A stretch of 64,000 nt of DNA from Nonomuraea rubra (GCF_014207985.1 NZ_JACHMI010000001.1:10709001-10773000), one strand, 5' to 3'; positions 15,914 to 24,911 are shown, counted from the first letter of the stretch. Numbers and translations: made by a program. Notes: generated by a model not told the origin, from the sequence alone.

Positions 15914-18900
15914 ATGAGAGCACTGTTAGCCGCCCTTGCGTTACTCATCGGATTCCTCGCCGCACCGGCCGCGCACGCCGCGGCCGACACCAACCTCGCC
16001 GCCGGCAAGACGGCGACCGCCAGCAGCTTCACCGACGTCTACCGCGCCGCCAACGTCACCGACGGCAACCAGGCCACCTACTGGGAATCGGCCAGCAACG
16101 CCTTCCCGCAGTGGATCCAGGTCGACCTCGGCGCCACCGCCGGCCTCAGCAAGGTGGTGCTCAAACTGCCCACCGGCTGGCCCAGCCGCACCGAGACGCT
16201 GAGCGTCCAGGGCAGCACGAACGGCACCAGCTTCACCACCATCGCCGCCGCGGCCACCCACACCATCAGCCCGGCCGCCACCATCACCCTGCCCGCCGGC
16301 ACCACCGCCCGCCACGTCCGCGTGCACATCACCGCCAACTCCGGCTGGCCCGCCGGCCAGCTCTCCGAGCTGGAGGTCTGGGGCACCACCCAGGACGACC
16401 CCGGCCCCGGCCCCGACGGCACCAACCTGGCCCTCGGCAAGACCATGACCGAGTCCGGGCACACCCACACCTACGCCGCCGCCAACGCCAACGACGACAA
16501 CCTGCAGACCTACTGGGAGGGCGCCGCCTACCCGGCCACCCTGACCGCCCAGCTCGGCGCCAACGCCGACCTGACCTCCATCGTGCTCAAGCTCAACCCC
16601 GACCCGGCCTGGGGCCGCCGCACCCAGACCCTCCAGGTGCTCGGCCGCGAGCAGAACGCCTCCACCTTCACCACCCTCGTCGCCCAGGCCACCTACACCT
16701 TCGACCCGGCCACCGGCAACAGCGTGACCGTCCCGGTCACCGGCAAGGCCGCCGACGTGCGGCTCCAGTTCACCGCCAACTCCGGCGCCCCCAGCGGCCA
16801 GGTCGCCGAGTTCCAGATCTACGGCACCCCGGCGCCCAACCCCGACCTGACCGTGTCGGGCCTGGCCTCCTCCCCTGCGGCCCCGGTCGAGACCGACGCG
16901 GTGACGCTGTCGGCCACGGTCAGGAACGCCGGCACCGCGGCCTCCGGCGCCACCTCGGTCAACTTCTACGCGGGCACCACCAAGGTGGGCAGCGCCGGCG
17001 TGGGCGCGCTGGCCGCAGGGGCGTCCACCACCGTGTCGGCGAACATCGGGACCAGGGACGCGGGCACGTACCAGCTCGCGGCCAAGGTGGACGAGGGCAA
17101 CCAGGTCGTCGAGCAGAACGAGGCCAACAACGACACGACCGGCACGCTCACCGTCAGGCCCGTCGACACGGCCGACCTGATCGCCTCCCCCGTCTCCTGG
17201 ACGCCGGGCAACCCCGCCGCGGGCACCTCGGTGACGTTCTCCGTCGCGATCAGGAACCAGGGCACCGTGGCCTCCAGCGGCGGCGCGCACGGCATCACGC
17301 TGACCGTCACCGACGAGGCCGGCAACGTCGTCAGGACGCTGACCGGCTCCGCGAGCGGCGCGATCGCCGCCGGGGCCACCACGAGCCCGGTGACGCTGGG
17401 CACGTGGACGGCGGCCAACGGCAAGTACACGGTCAAGACGGTGCTCGCCGACGACGCCAACGAGCTGCCGGTCAAGCGGGCCAACAACACCAGCACGCTG
17501 CCGCTGTTCGTGGGCCGCGGCGCGAACATGCCGTACGACACGTACGAGGCCGAGGACGCCGCCATCGGCGGCGGCGCGGCCCGCGTCGGCCCGAGCAGGG
17601 AGATCGGCACGATCGCCGGCGAGGCGTCGGGACGGCGCGCGGTCACGCTCAACCAGACCGGCGCGTACGTCGAGTTCACCACCAGGGCCGACACGAACAC
17701 CCTGGTCACCCGCTTCTCGATGCCCGACGCCCCGGGCGGCGGCGGCCAGAACTCCACGCTGAACGTCTACGTCAACGGCTCCTTCCTCAAGGCCGTCAAC
17801 CTGACCTCGCGCTACGCCTGGCTGTACGGCCCCGAGGCCAGCCCGAACAACAACCCGGGCTCCGGCCCGCCCAGGCACATCTACGACGAGGCGAACCTGC
17901 TGCTCGGCACCACCGTCCCGAAGGGCAGCAAGATCAGGCTGCAGAAGGACGCGGCCAACTCCCTGAACTACGCGATCGACTTCGTGGACCTCGAACTGGC
18001 CACCCAGATCGCCAACCCGGACCCGGCCAAGTACGCCGTACCGGCCGGATTCGGTCACCAGGACGTGCAGAACGCCCTCGACAAGGCCCGCATGGACGCC
18101 AACCTGACCGGTGTCTACCTGCCGCCCGGCGACTACCAGACCAACGGCAAGTTCCAGGTGTACGGCAAGCCGGTCAAGGTCGTCGGGGCGGGCCCCTGGT
18201 TCACCAGGTTCCACGCGCCGTCGGGGCAGTCGAACACCGACATCGGCTTCCGGTCCGAGGCCACGGCCAACGGCTCGGCGTTCTCGGGCTTCGCCTACTT
18301 CGGCAACTACGTGGAGCGCATCGACGGCCCGGGCAAGGTGTTCGACTTCAACAACGTGGCGAACATGACGATCGAGAACGTCTGGATCGAGCACCAGATC
18401 TGCATGTTGTGGGGCTCGAACGTCGACAACCTGACGATCAGGAACTCGCGGATCCGCAACGTGTTCGCCGACGGCCTGAACATGACCAACGGCAGCACCG
18501 GCAACCACGTCACCAACATCGAGACCAGGTCCACGGGTGACGACAGCTTCGCGCTGTTCTCGGCCATCGACAACAACTCGGGCGAGCAGTTCGGCAACGT
18601 CTACGAGAACCTGACCTCGCTGCTGACCTGGCGGGCCGCGGGCCTGGCCGTGTACGGCGGCTACAACAACACCTTCAAGAACATCTACATCGCCGACACG
18701 CTGGTGTACTCGGGCGTCACGATCAGCTCGCTCGACTTCGGGATCCCGATGCACGGCTTCGGCGCCAGCCCGCCCACGACCTTCGACAACATCTCGCTGG
18801 TCCGGGCGGGTGGGCACTTCTGGGGGCAGCAGACGTTCCCGGCGATGTGGCTGTTCTCCTCCTCGAAGGTGTTCCAGGGCATCCGGGTCAGCAACCTGGA

Positions 18901-19192
18901 CATCGTGGACCCGACGTACAGCGGGATCATGTTCCAGACCGGCTACTCGAACCCCTCGACGCCGCTGAACCCGATCAAGGACACGGTCTTCACGAACGTG
19001 TCCATCAGCGGGGCGCAGAAGAGCGGTGACGCCTTCGACGCCAAGTCCGGGTTCGGCATCTGGGTGAACGAGCTGCCCGAGCCCGGCCAGGGCCCGGCGA
19101 TCGGCTCGGCCACGTTCAACAACCTGCGGTTCAGCAACAACCACACGAACGTCAGGAACACGACCTCGACGTTCACGCTCACCGTCAACTAG
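15914..19192 (+). CDS. Secreted multidomain alpha-1,3-glucanase-like enzyme, GH87 type
   Basis: A 1092-residue exported protein. After a signal peptide (cleavage near AHA-AA) come two discoidin-like carbohydrate-binding domains (about 24-156 and 162-306), two CARDB-like beta domains (about 308-412 and 415-535), a CBM6/35-like domain beginning YEAEDA (about 540-695), then a right-handed beta-helix. The helix holds ADGLN (Asp853) and TGDDSF (Asp876, Asp877), the spacing I recall for the catalytic Asp trio of GH87 mutanases/mycodextranases. These cut alpha-1,3-glucan of fungal walls and biofilms. AGAGGG-type site near 15900 supports ATG 15914. Codons 5 and 10 are TTA. Its stop overlaps that of the convergent kinase gene (CTAG). 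Confidence 0.75.
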   Translation: MRALLAALALLIGFLAAPAAHAAADTNLAAGKTATASSFTDVYRAANVTDGNQATYWESASNAFPQWIQVDLGATAGLSKVVLKLPTGWPSRTETLSVQGSTNGTSFTTIAAAATHTISPAATITLPAGTTARHVRVHITANSGWPAGQLSELEVWGTTQDDPGPGPDGTNLALGKTMTESGHTHTYAAANANDDNLQTYWEGAAYPATLTAQLGANADLTSIVLKLNPDPAWGRRTQTLQVLGREQNASTFTTLVAQATYTFDPATGNSVTVPVTGKAADVRLQFTANSGAPSGQVAEFQIYGTPAPNPDLTVSGLASSPAAPVETDAVTLSATVRNAGTAASGATSVNFYAGTTKVGSAGVGALAAGASTTVSANIGTRDAGTYQLAAKVDEGNQVVEQNEANNDTTGTLTVRPVDTADLIASPVSWTPGNPAAGTSVTFSVAIRNQGTVASSGGAHGITLTVTDEAGNVVRTLTGSASGAIAAGATTSPVTLGTWTAANGKYTVKTVLADDANELPVKRANNTSTLPLFVGRGANMPYDTYEAEDAAIGGGAARVGPSREIGTIAGEASGRRAVTLNQTGAYVEFTTRADTNTLVTRFSMPDAPGGGGQNSTLNVYVNGSFLKAVNLTSRYAWLYGPEASPNNNPGSGPPRHIYDEANLLLGTTVPKGSKIRLQKDAANSLNYAIDFVDLELATQIANPDPAKYAVPAGFGHQDVQNALDKARMDANLTGVYLPPGDYQTNGKFQVYGKPVKVVGAGPWFTRFHAPSGQSNTDIGFRSEATANGSAFSGFAYFGNYVERIDGPGKVFDFNNVANMTIENVWIEHQICMLWGSNVDNLTIRNSRIRNVFADGLNMTNGSTGNHVTNIETRSTGDDSFALFSAIDNNSGEQFGNVYENLTSLLTWRAAGLAVYGGYNNTFKNIYIADTLVYSGVTISSLDFGIPMHGFGASPPTTFDNISLVRAGGHFWGQQTFPAMWLFSSSKVFQGIRVSNLDIVDPTYSGIMFQTGYSNPSTPLNPIKDTVFTNVSISGAQKSGDAFDAKSGFGIWVNELPEPGQGPAIGSATFNNLRFSNNHTNVRNTTSTFTLTVN

Positions 19193-20061
19193 AGCTCGGC
19201 CCTGGTGGGCAACCCCTGCCAGTCGCTCACGCTGGTCACCGCGGCGGCGCTCAGCAGCGCCCCGCGGTGCAGGCGTTCCTGGGGGATGAGGCCGTCGAGC
19301 GCGGCGCTGATGTATCCGGCCGCGAACGCCTCCCCCGCCCCCGCGGTGTCCACCACGGGGACCTGCCAGCCCTGTACGTCGTAGCGCATCCGGTCGGCCC
19401 GTACGCTGGCGCCCTTCGCCCCGCGGTCCACCACGACCTCCCGTTCGGGGGTGAGGGCGGGCTTGACCAGGTCGAGCTCGTCCTGGCGGAGGAAGAGCAG
19501 GTGCGACTCGCAGGCCAGCTCGCCGAGCACCTCCTCGGCCTCGCGGACCGACGGCCACAGCTCGGGGACGTACTCGACGGAGAAGGAGATCGCCACCTCG
19601 GCGTTCCTGGCCGCGGTGACGGCGGCGCGCACGGCGTCCTGCGCGTCCCGGCCCAGGGCGGCCGTCAGACCGGTGACGTGCAGCATCCGGGAGGCCGCGA
19701 TCCGGTCGATGGGCACGTTGCCCGGCGCGAGCAGCGCGCCGGCGGAGCCGGTGCGGTAGTGCGTCACGGCGAGCTCGCGGCCGACGCGCGACTCCCGCAG
19801 GAGCAGCCCCGTGCGCGCGCCTTCGGCCACGCGCATGTCCTCGACGTCCACGCCCTCGCCCCGCAGGACGGTCAGGGCTCTGGCGCCCAGCTCGTCATCG
19901 GCCACCTTGCCCAGGTACGCGCAGCGGTGCCCGAGCCGGGCCAGGGCGATGGCCAGCGTGAACTCCGGGCCGCAGACGTCCAGTCTGGCCTCGCTCTCGT
20001 GGCGCACCCGGCCGCTGGAGACGACCCCCAGCGGCTCGCCCAGCGTGTAGACGTCCGTCAT
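19189..20061 (-). CDS. Degenerate PfkB-family sugar kinase homologue
   Basis: A 290-residue protein with the PfkB/2-keto-3-deoxygluconate kinase fold. Family motifs are altered: the end motif reads DTAGAGEAF, with Glu244 in place of the catalytic Asp of DTxGAGD; FSVEYVPELW (160-169) replaces FDxNxRxxLW; and the N-terminal substrate motif lacks its Asn. It may be inactive, regulatory, or have changed chemistry. A TACAGT -10 sits 7 nt before ATG 20061, so the mRNA may be leaderless. Position beside the glucanase suggests a role in the same sugar response, but this is inference. Confidence 0.75.
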   Translation of the reverse strand: MTDVYTLGEPLGVVSSGRVRHESEARLDVCGPEFTLAIALARLGHRCAYLGKVADDELGARALTVLRGEGVDVEDMRVAEGARTGLLLRESRVGRELAVTHYRTGSAGALLAPGNVPIDRIAASRMLHVTGLTAALGRDAQDAVRAAVTAARNAEVAISFSVEYVPELWPSVREAEEVLGELACESHLLFLRQDELDLVKPALTPEREVVVDRGAKGASVRADRMRYDVQGWQVPVVDTAGAGEAFAAGYISAALDGLIPQERLHRGALLSAAAVTSVSDWQGLPTRAEL

Positions 20062-20192
20062 GGGCCAGACTGTAGCCGGTCACGTCAACCCAAAACCGAT
20101 TTTTCCGCATAAGCCCTGGTTAAGACCGTGATCAAATATTTTCTGTATCTTTAGACAACTTTTTCCCTTGATCGTGCCTCAAAGTAGTAGAG

Positions 20193-20219
20193 GGAGCCGG
20201 CCGCCCCGAAGTCGGCTCC
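20193..20219 (+). other. Possible leader stem-loop upstream of secreted protein
   Basis: GGAGCCG (20193-20199) and CGGCTCC (20213-20219) can pair across a 13-nt loop, 34 bp before the start codon at 20253. It may affect translation or mRNA stability. There is no T tract, so termination is unlikely. Confidence 0.3.
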
Positions 20220-20252
20220 GAAGTCAATACGGGGAGAGGAATCAGCACCCTC

Positions 20253-20987
20253 ATGAGAAAGATCGCAGTAGGTATCCTTTCCGCCACTATCGGCGGTGCC
20301 ATGCTGGTGTCCGGCGCGGGCGTTGCCTCCGCCGCCACCAAGGCCGACACGCGGCTCGTGATCCGCGACATCAGCCCGAACCCGGTCGTGGTCAAGAAGG
20401 GCTCGGAGACGACGGCGTACTTCGACGTCGGCGCCAGCTCCGACGTCCAGAAGGTCGAGCTCAGTGTCGCCCCCGCGGAGAACAACTTCCGCACGATGCG
20501 CACGAAGGACGTCAAGGACCTCGAGGGCTGGCGCTGGGCCATCGGGTTCAACGAGAACGACTACGAGGGCAAGTGGAAGGCCACCGCCGTGGCCTTCGAC
20601 AAGGACGGCAAGGAGATCGCCAAGGACGACGCCTTCTTCTCGGTCGACGTCGAGGAAGGCAAGCTCAACACCACGATCTCCCGCTTCAGCGCCGACCCGT
20701 ACAAGGTCCGCAAGGGCAAGTCGATCTACTTCTCCGGCCGCCTCCTCGTCAACGACGACGGCTGGGAGGGTGTGCGCGGCGAGAAGGTGCACATCTACTA
20801 CAAGGCCAACTACCGCAGTGGCTGGAAGTGGGTCGCCTCCGACTGGACCGGTCGCGGCGGCAAGTTCTACGCCAAGACCAAGGCCTACAAGAGCGGCACG
20901 TTCCGCGCCGTCTACGGCGGTGACGACGAGCTCAACGGCTCCAAGAGCCGCTCGGACTACGTCCGCGTGTACTCCTGGCGCCGATAG
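20253..20987 (+). CDS. Secreted protein of unknown function
   Basis: A 244-residue protein with signal peptide MRKIAVGILSATIGGAML and cleavage near ASA-AT. Two beta-rich, Ig-like halves follow: residues about 30-135 and 140-240, the latter with YYKANYRSGWKWVASDWTGR and ending in YVRVYSWRR. It is Lys/Asp-rich and lacks cysteines and catalytic motifs. I do not recognise a named family. The Shine-Dalgarno-like GGAGAGG is about 13 nt from the ATG, which is long. It is monocistronic, with a strong terminator 13 bp downstream. Confidence 0.75.
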   Translation: MRKIAVGILSATIGGAMLVSGAGVASAATKADTRLVIRDISPNPVVVKKGSETTAYFDVGASSDVQKVELSVAPAENNFRTMRTKDVKDLEGWRWAIGFNENDYEGKWKATAVAFDKDGKEIAKDDAFFSVDVEEGKLNTTISRFSADPYKVRKGKSIYFSGRLLVNDDGWEGVRGEKVHIYYKANYRSGWKWVASDWTGRGGKFYAKTKAYKSGTFRAVYGGDDELNGSKSRSDYVRVYSWRR

Positions 20988-20999
20988 TTCCACCTGCTG

Positions 21000-21036
21000 A
21001 GGCCCAGTCCTTCGGGGCTGGGCCTCCGGCTTTTTC
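21000..21036 (+). terminator. Rho-independent terminator
   Basis: GGCCCAGTCC-TTCG-GGGCTGGGCC forms a near-perfect stem with a stable TTCG tetraloop (21001-21023), followed by CTCCGG and a TTTTT run (21031-21035). It ends transcription of the secreted-protein gene. Confidence 0.85.
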
Positions 21037-21117
21037 ACCTTCGGCAGGTTTAGCGATCACGCATTCGCCGCATGGGAAGTCCCATTGCGTTGATCGAACC
21101 CCCGAAGGAGCCCGCGC

Positions 21118-21813
21118 ATGCCGCATCCCGTGATCGCCCTCGTCCTCAGCATGACGAGCACGCTGGGAGCGGCCCCCTCCTCTGAGCTGTCCGTCCGCTA
21201 CGAGCGTCCCGACTCACCCCGCGCCGAGCGGGCCCAGCGGCTGCTCAAGGCGAGCGACGCGCTGAAGACGGAGGTCAGGCTGCCCGAGCGGATCACGGTC
21301 GTGGCCCGCGACTGCGACGCGCCGAAGGCGGGCTGGGACCACGGCAAGCGCGAGATCACGATCTGCTACTCGCTGGTGGACCAGGTAAACCGCACGATCA
21401 AGGGCATCTCGCAGACCGAGGAGACCGGCGAGAAGGCGACGAAGGCCCGCGTGCGCGGCGCCCTGTCCGTGCTCTTCCACCATGAGCTCGGCCACGCCCT
21501 CACCACGCTCAACGGCATGGCCGGCGGAGAGGCGCAGGCCGACCGGTTCGCCGCGCTGACCCTCGTGGCCGACACGCCCGGCCGGGTGGTGGCCGCCGCC
21601 GAGGCCCGGCACCTGCTCGCCGGGCACGCGGGCCTCGACCACCTGTCGGGCATGGCGGAGTCGGCCACGTTCGCCTGCCTGCTCTACGGCGCCGACCCGG
21701 GCAGGTACGACAAGATCGCCAAGGGCGGCTGGGTGCCGGCCGGGCGGGCACCGGCCTGCGCCGACGAGTACGCCCGGGCCAGGTCCGCCATCGGCGATAA
21801 AGTCAAGACCTGA
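21118..21813 (+). CDS. DUF4344-type putative zinc metallopeptidase
   Basis: A 231-residue protein with a short hydrophobic N-terminus (possible signal peptide) and the gluzincin-like motif HHELGHAL (HExxH). Upstream is an early DCDAPKAGWDHGKREITICY segment. This pattern matches the DUF4344 family of predicted metallopeptidases. Four cysteines in the mature part suggest disulfides and an extracytoplasmic location. GAAGGAG lies about 8 nt before the ATG. Substrate unknown. Confidence 0.72.
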   Translation: MPHPVIALVLSMTSTLGAAPSSELSVRYERPDSPRAERAQRLLKASDALKTEVRLPERITVVARDCDAPKAGWDHGKREITICYSLVDQVNRTIKGISQTEETGEKATKARVRGALSVLFHHELGHALTTLNGMAGGEAQADRFAALTLVADTPGRVVAAAEARHLLAGHAGLDHLSGMAESATFACLLYGADPGRYDKIAKGGWVPAGRAPACADEYARARSAIGDKVKT

Positions 21814-21829
21814 GGGGTAGCGTCCGGGT

Positions 21830-22534
21830 ATGGCCGACGACCTGCTCAAAGACTTCAACCCGTTCGACATCTTCGACGCCGAGGCCGCCCGGCTCGACCG
21901 GCACTTCTCCGGCCTGGACGACGCCGGCTGGCTGCGGCCGTCCCGGTGCGAGGGCTGGTCGGTCCGCGACGTGCTGGCGCACCTGGCGGGCGAGGAGCTG
22001 TACAACCACGCCTGCCTCGACGGCACCGTGGAGGACCTGATGGACCAGCTGTCCGACGCGGGCATCGGCGGCTACAACGACTTCAACGAGTGGTGCGTAC
22101 GCGAGCGCAGAGCCCTGCCCGTGCACGAGGTCCTGGCGGAGTGGCGCACGAAGAACGGCGAGACGCGCGAGCGCATGCGGGAGCGAGGCCGCCACGCCAT
22201 GCTCGACACGATGGCCGGGCCCTACCCCGTCGGGCTGCAGGCCTTCCACTACGACTCCGAGTACGCCACCCACGCCGACGACGTGGGCGCGCCCGTCGGC
22301 GAGGACGAGGCCGACGACCGGATCCTGTGGCGGGTGGCGGTCGGCCGGTTCGTGCTGGCCGAACAGGACGCCAAGGTGCAGGTCGATCAGACGGCCGACG
22401 AGATCTTCGCCGCCGTGGACGGGGTCACCGCCAACCTGCCGTACCCGGAGTTCGTCGAGGCCACGGTGGGCCGGTCGCCGGCCTCGCACGACCTCGACCC
22501 GCGCATCGCCTCGGCACTGAGGTGCCTGGCCTGA
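21830..22534 (+). CDS. DinB/maleylpyruvate isomerase-fold protein (mycothiol-dependent type)
   Basis: A 234-residue helical-bundle protein. It has the N-terminal pattern WLRPSRCEGWSVRDVLAHLAGE, whose His is a usual metal ligand, and later FHYDSEYATHADD, supplying further possible ligands. The family includes mycothiol-dependent isomerases and S-transferases. The specific reaction is unknown. TAGCGT at 21818-21823 lies 6 nt before the ATG, indicating a leaderless transcript. It precedes a small membrane protein by 10 bp. Confidence 0.75.
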   Translation: MADDLLKDFNPFDIFDAEAARLDRHFSGLDDAGWLRPSRCEGWSVRDVLAHLAGEELYNHACLDGTVEDLMDQLSDAGIGGYNDFNEWCVRERRALPVHEVLAEWRTKNGETRERMRERGRHAMLDTMAGPYPVGLQAFHYDSEYATHADDVGAPVGEDEADDRILWRVAVGRFVLAEQDAKVQVDQTADEIFAAVDGVTANLPYPEFVEATVGRSPASHDLDPRIASALRCLA

Positions 22535-22544
22535 GGAGGAGGCC

Positions 22545-22802
22545 ATGTGGCTACGCAACCGTGAGGGCACCGAGCCGGTGACGGCCCGCAGCCCGCTGCG
22601 CGTCCGGCGCATCCTGTCGCTCTTCGCGCTGGTGCTGGGCGTCATCGCGGCGGTGTTCTGCACCATCCAGGCCATGCGCACCGGGGAGGAGGTGTGGCGC
22701 TGGGAGGCCGCCATCGCCGCCCTGGTGGCCCTGAGCGCCGCCTTCAGCCTGTTGGTGCTGCGGCACCACCGCTCAGGTGGTCAGCACCGCCAGCAGCAGT
22801 AA
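22545..22802 (+). CDS. Small membrane protein, DUF6343-like
   Basis: An 85-residue protein with EPVTARSPLRVRRILS near the N-terminus, a hallmark of the DUF6343 family, then two transmembrane helices (about 27-43 and 53-73). It starts 10 bp after the DinB-fold gene and may be co-transcribed. Its 3' end overlaps the convergent DUF3040 gene by 30 bp. Function unknown. Confidence 0.7.
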   Translation: MWLRNREGTEPVTARSPLRVRRILSLFALVLGVIAAVFCTIQAMRTGEEVWRWEAAIAALVALSAAFSLLVLRHHRSGGQHRQQQ

Positions 22803-23015
22803 CACGATCACCACCGCGGCCGCCCAGAACAACATCCAGACGTGGCCCAGCGCCCACATGCGCAACCGGTCGCCGTACGGCTGCGCGGGCAGCGACTCGC
22901 CGCCCGCCTCGATCCTGTTGATGGCGGCGACGCGCCTGGCCAGCTCGGGGTCGTCCCGCTCGAGGGCTCGCTCGATCTCGGCGAGAATACGGCGTTCCCT
23001 TCCGGAGAGACTCAT
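22773..23015 (-). CDS. Small membrane protein, DUF3040 family
   Basis: An 80-residue protein with the family opening MSLSGRERRILAEIERALE, a linker, and a single C-terminal helix (about 56-78). I chose ATG 23015; the frame can be extended to 23441 but the extension has no homologous look and would overlap the TetR gene. It overlaps the convergent DUF6343-like gene by 30 bp. Function unknown. Confidence 0.8.
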   Translation of the reverse strand: MSLSGRERRILAEIERALERDDPELARRVAAINRIEAGGESLPAQPYGDRLRMWALGHVWMLFWAAAVVIVLLLLAVLTT

Positions 23016-23141
23016 CACACCACCACTGCTCTCACGCCGGTGACCAGTTCTTACCCACGAGTAGGCCCTGCATGCCGGGGCGTTGACCCGCGCTTGGCGA
23101 TCACGCGCCGTGGCGGAACCGGAACTCTGGATAATGAGGGC

Positions 23142-23678
23142 ATGTCGACACCACGACAGCGTTACCGGGAACAGGTCAGAAGGGAGATCAAGCAGGCCGC
23201 GCTCGCCCAGATCGGCGAGGGCGAGCCGCTCAGCCTGACAGCGGTGGCCAGGCGTCTGGGCATGACGGGGCCCGCCCTCTACAAGTACTTCGCGAGCCGC
23301 GACGACCTGCTCGCCGAGCTGGTCCAGGACGGGCTGGGCGAGCTGGCCGCGGCCGTACGCGCCGGCGCCCTGCCTGAGGGCGGGCCGCGTGAACGGCTGC
23401 ACGCGCTGGCGCGCGCGTTCTACGACTGGGCCGTGGCTCATCCCGGCCTGTTCCTGCTCGTGTCCTCGGCGCCCACCCTGTCGGGTGCGGAGGACGTGCT
23501 CAGGCCCTTCGTGCCGCTGGTCGCGCAGGGGCGCGCGGCGACGCCGGGCGGGGCCGTCCTGGTGTGGGCCAGGTTGCAGGGGGTGCTGAGCGTGGAGCTG
23601 CGGGGCCCGTTCGCCGGGATCGGCACGGCGCTGCTGGCGGCCGAGATCGACTCGCTGGCCGACGCCCTGGGCCTCTGA
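23142..23678 (+). CDS. TetR-family transcriptional regulator
   Basis: A 178-residue one-component regulator: N-terminal helix-turn-helix LSLTAVARRLGMTGPALYKY and a short helical ligand domain with FYDWAVAHPGLFLLV, like TetR_C_13-type regulators. GATAAT (23130-23135) is 6 nt before the ATG, giving a leaderless transcript. It is divergent from DUF3040 and convergent with the DUF1152 gene, so its target is unclear. Confidence 0.85.
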   Translation: MSTPRQRYREQVRREIKQAALAQIGEGEPLSLTAVARRLGMTGPALYKYFASRDDLLAELVQDGLGELAAAVRAGALPEGGPRERLHALARAFYDWAVAHPGLFLLVSSAPTLSGAEDVLRPFVPLVAQGRAATPGGAVLVWARLQGVLSVELRGPFAGIGTALLAAEIDSLADALGL

Positions 23679-23685
23679 CGCGTCC

Positions 23686-24633
23686 CTAGTGCGGGAACGC
23701 CTTCGGCGGCCGGGGCGTCACCTCGTCGCGGAACGCCTCGATGACGGAGTGCACCTGGCGCATCAGCACGGTGTCCCGGAGCCGGTCGAGGTAGAGCGAG
23801 CGCCTGGCCAGCGCGTCGAGGTCCACGGCGAAGTAGAGCGCCATCAGCGGGTTGACGAACAGCTCGCTGCCCTTCGTCCTGTCGGTGAAGCGCACGTCCC
23901 CGAACTCGCCGCGCACCGCCGCCGCGATCGAGCCGTTCACGATGCTCGGGTACGCCGGCAGCTCGGCCTGGGCGTGGGCGACGGCGTCGAGGTAGAGCGC
24001 GCCCGCCTTCGTGGACCGGCAGACGGAGAACGCGCCGAGGTAGGCGCCGTCGCGTTCGAGCGCCGCCAGGTTCTCCAGCACCTGTACGTGGTTCACGCCG
24101 TGGTAGGCGTCCACCCCGAACCCCAGGCAGACCACCGCCTTCTCCGGCACGTCGAGTGCGTGCACGGCGGCCAGGCTCGCCATGTCGTCGGCCGGGGTGC
24201 CGAGGCCCGCCTCGTCGCCACGCATGAGGATGTCGGTGCCGCCGTCCACCAGGACCACCGCGTCCAGGCCGAGGTGCTCGGCGAGCCTGGCGTACGCGGC
24301 GCGCAACGGCCGGACCCCGACCTTGGGGAAGGCGTACACGGTGGACGGCTGCCCGTGCGTGGCCAGCCAGCGCGACAGGCAGCCCTCGGGGAAGTACCAG
24401 TCGCGGGCCTCGGTGTCCGGGTGGATCTCCGCGACGTCCTCGAACAGCCAGACGTCGAGGTCGAGGGCGTCGAGGTGGCTGAACGACAGGTTCGCCAGGT
24501 GCACCTCCTTGCCCGCTTCCCGCAGGGAGAGCGCGAGGGGTAACCCGGCGTACACGTCGGAGCCGCCGCCCGCGCCGGCGACGAGGATCCGGCGGGAACG
24601 CTCGAGCCGGGCGGACAGCGGCATGTCGAACAT
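23686..24633 (-). CDS. DUF1152-family protein
   Basis: A 315-residue cytoplasmic protein with an N-terminal ILVAGAGGGSDVYAGLPLAL (Rossmann-like glycine-rich turn) and AVVLVDGGTDILMRGDEAGL further in, both characteristic of DUF1152. The biochemical role of this family is not known to me. It ends 7 bp from the convergent TetR gene. Confidence 0.8.
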   Translation of the reverse strand: MFDMPLSARLERSRRILVAGAGGGSDVYAGLPLALSLREAGKEVHLANLSFSHLDALDLDVWLFEDVAEIHPDTEARDWYFPEGCLSRWLATHGQPSTVYAFPKVGVRPLRAAYARLAEHLGLDAVVLVDGGTDILMRGDEAGLGTPADDMASLAAVHALDVPEKAVVCLGFGVDAYHGVNHVQVLENLAALERDGAYLGAFSVCRSTKAGALYLDAVAHAQAELPAYPSIVNGSIAAAVRGEFGDVRFTDRTKGSELFVNPLMALYFAVDLDALARRSLYLDRLRDTVLMRQVHSVIEAFRDEVTPRPPKAFPH

Positions 24634-24662
24634 GTGTCACATCTTGCCGCAGCAAGATCCGG

Positions 24663-24911
24663 TCAGCTGGTCTTTCCGTAACGCTGGTTGAAGCGCTCGA
24701 CGCGGCCGGCGGTGTCGAGGATGCGGCCACGGCCCGTGTAGAAGGGGTGGCTGGCGGACGAGACGTCCACGTCGACGACCGGGTAGGTCCTGCCGTCCTC
24801 CCACTCGATCGTCCTGTCGCTGGTCAGGGTCGACCGGGTGAGGAAGGCGAAGCCGACGCTCGGGTCACGGAAGACGATCGGACGGTACTGGGGGTGCAGG
24901 TTCTTCTTCAT
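24663..24911 (-). CDS. rpmE2: 50S ribosomal protein L31, type B (zinc-independent)
   Basis: An 82-residue L31 paralogue starting [16 protein letters not shown] and containing [21 protein letters not shown]. It lacks the CxxC zinc knuckle, so it is the C-minus form that replaces zinc-binding L31 when zinc is scarce, releasing zinc. In actinobacteria it is commonly repressed by Zur, and a Zur-like box lies just upstream. I start at 24911, not 24926, because homologues begin MKKN and AGGGG precedes it. Confidence 0.93.
   Translation of the reverse strand: MKKNLHPQYRPIVFRDPSVGFAFLTRSTLTSDRTIEWEDGRTYPVVDVDVSSASHPFYTGRGRILDTAGRVERFNQRYGKTS

Noticed and set aside
14386..18540. Very long plus-strand open frame (over 1300 codons) overlapping the lacI and glucanase genes
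   Set aside because: It is an alternative frame of high-GC coding DNA: Arg/Gly/Pro-rich with no domain, while the real genes in other frames show clear families and signal peptides.
15941..19558. 1205-residue minus-strand open frame antisense to the glucanase
   Set aside because: Val/Gly/Arg-rich low-information sequence typical of antisense GC-rich frames; the plus strand encodes a recognisable secreted enzyme.
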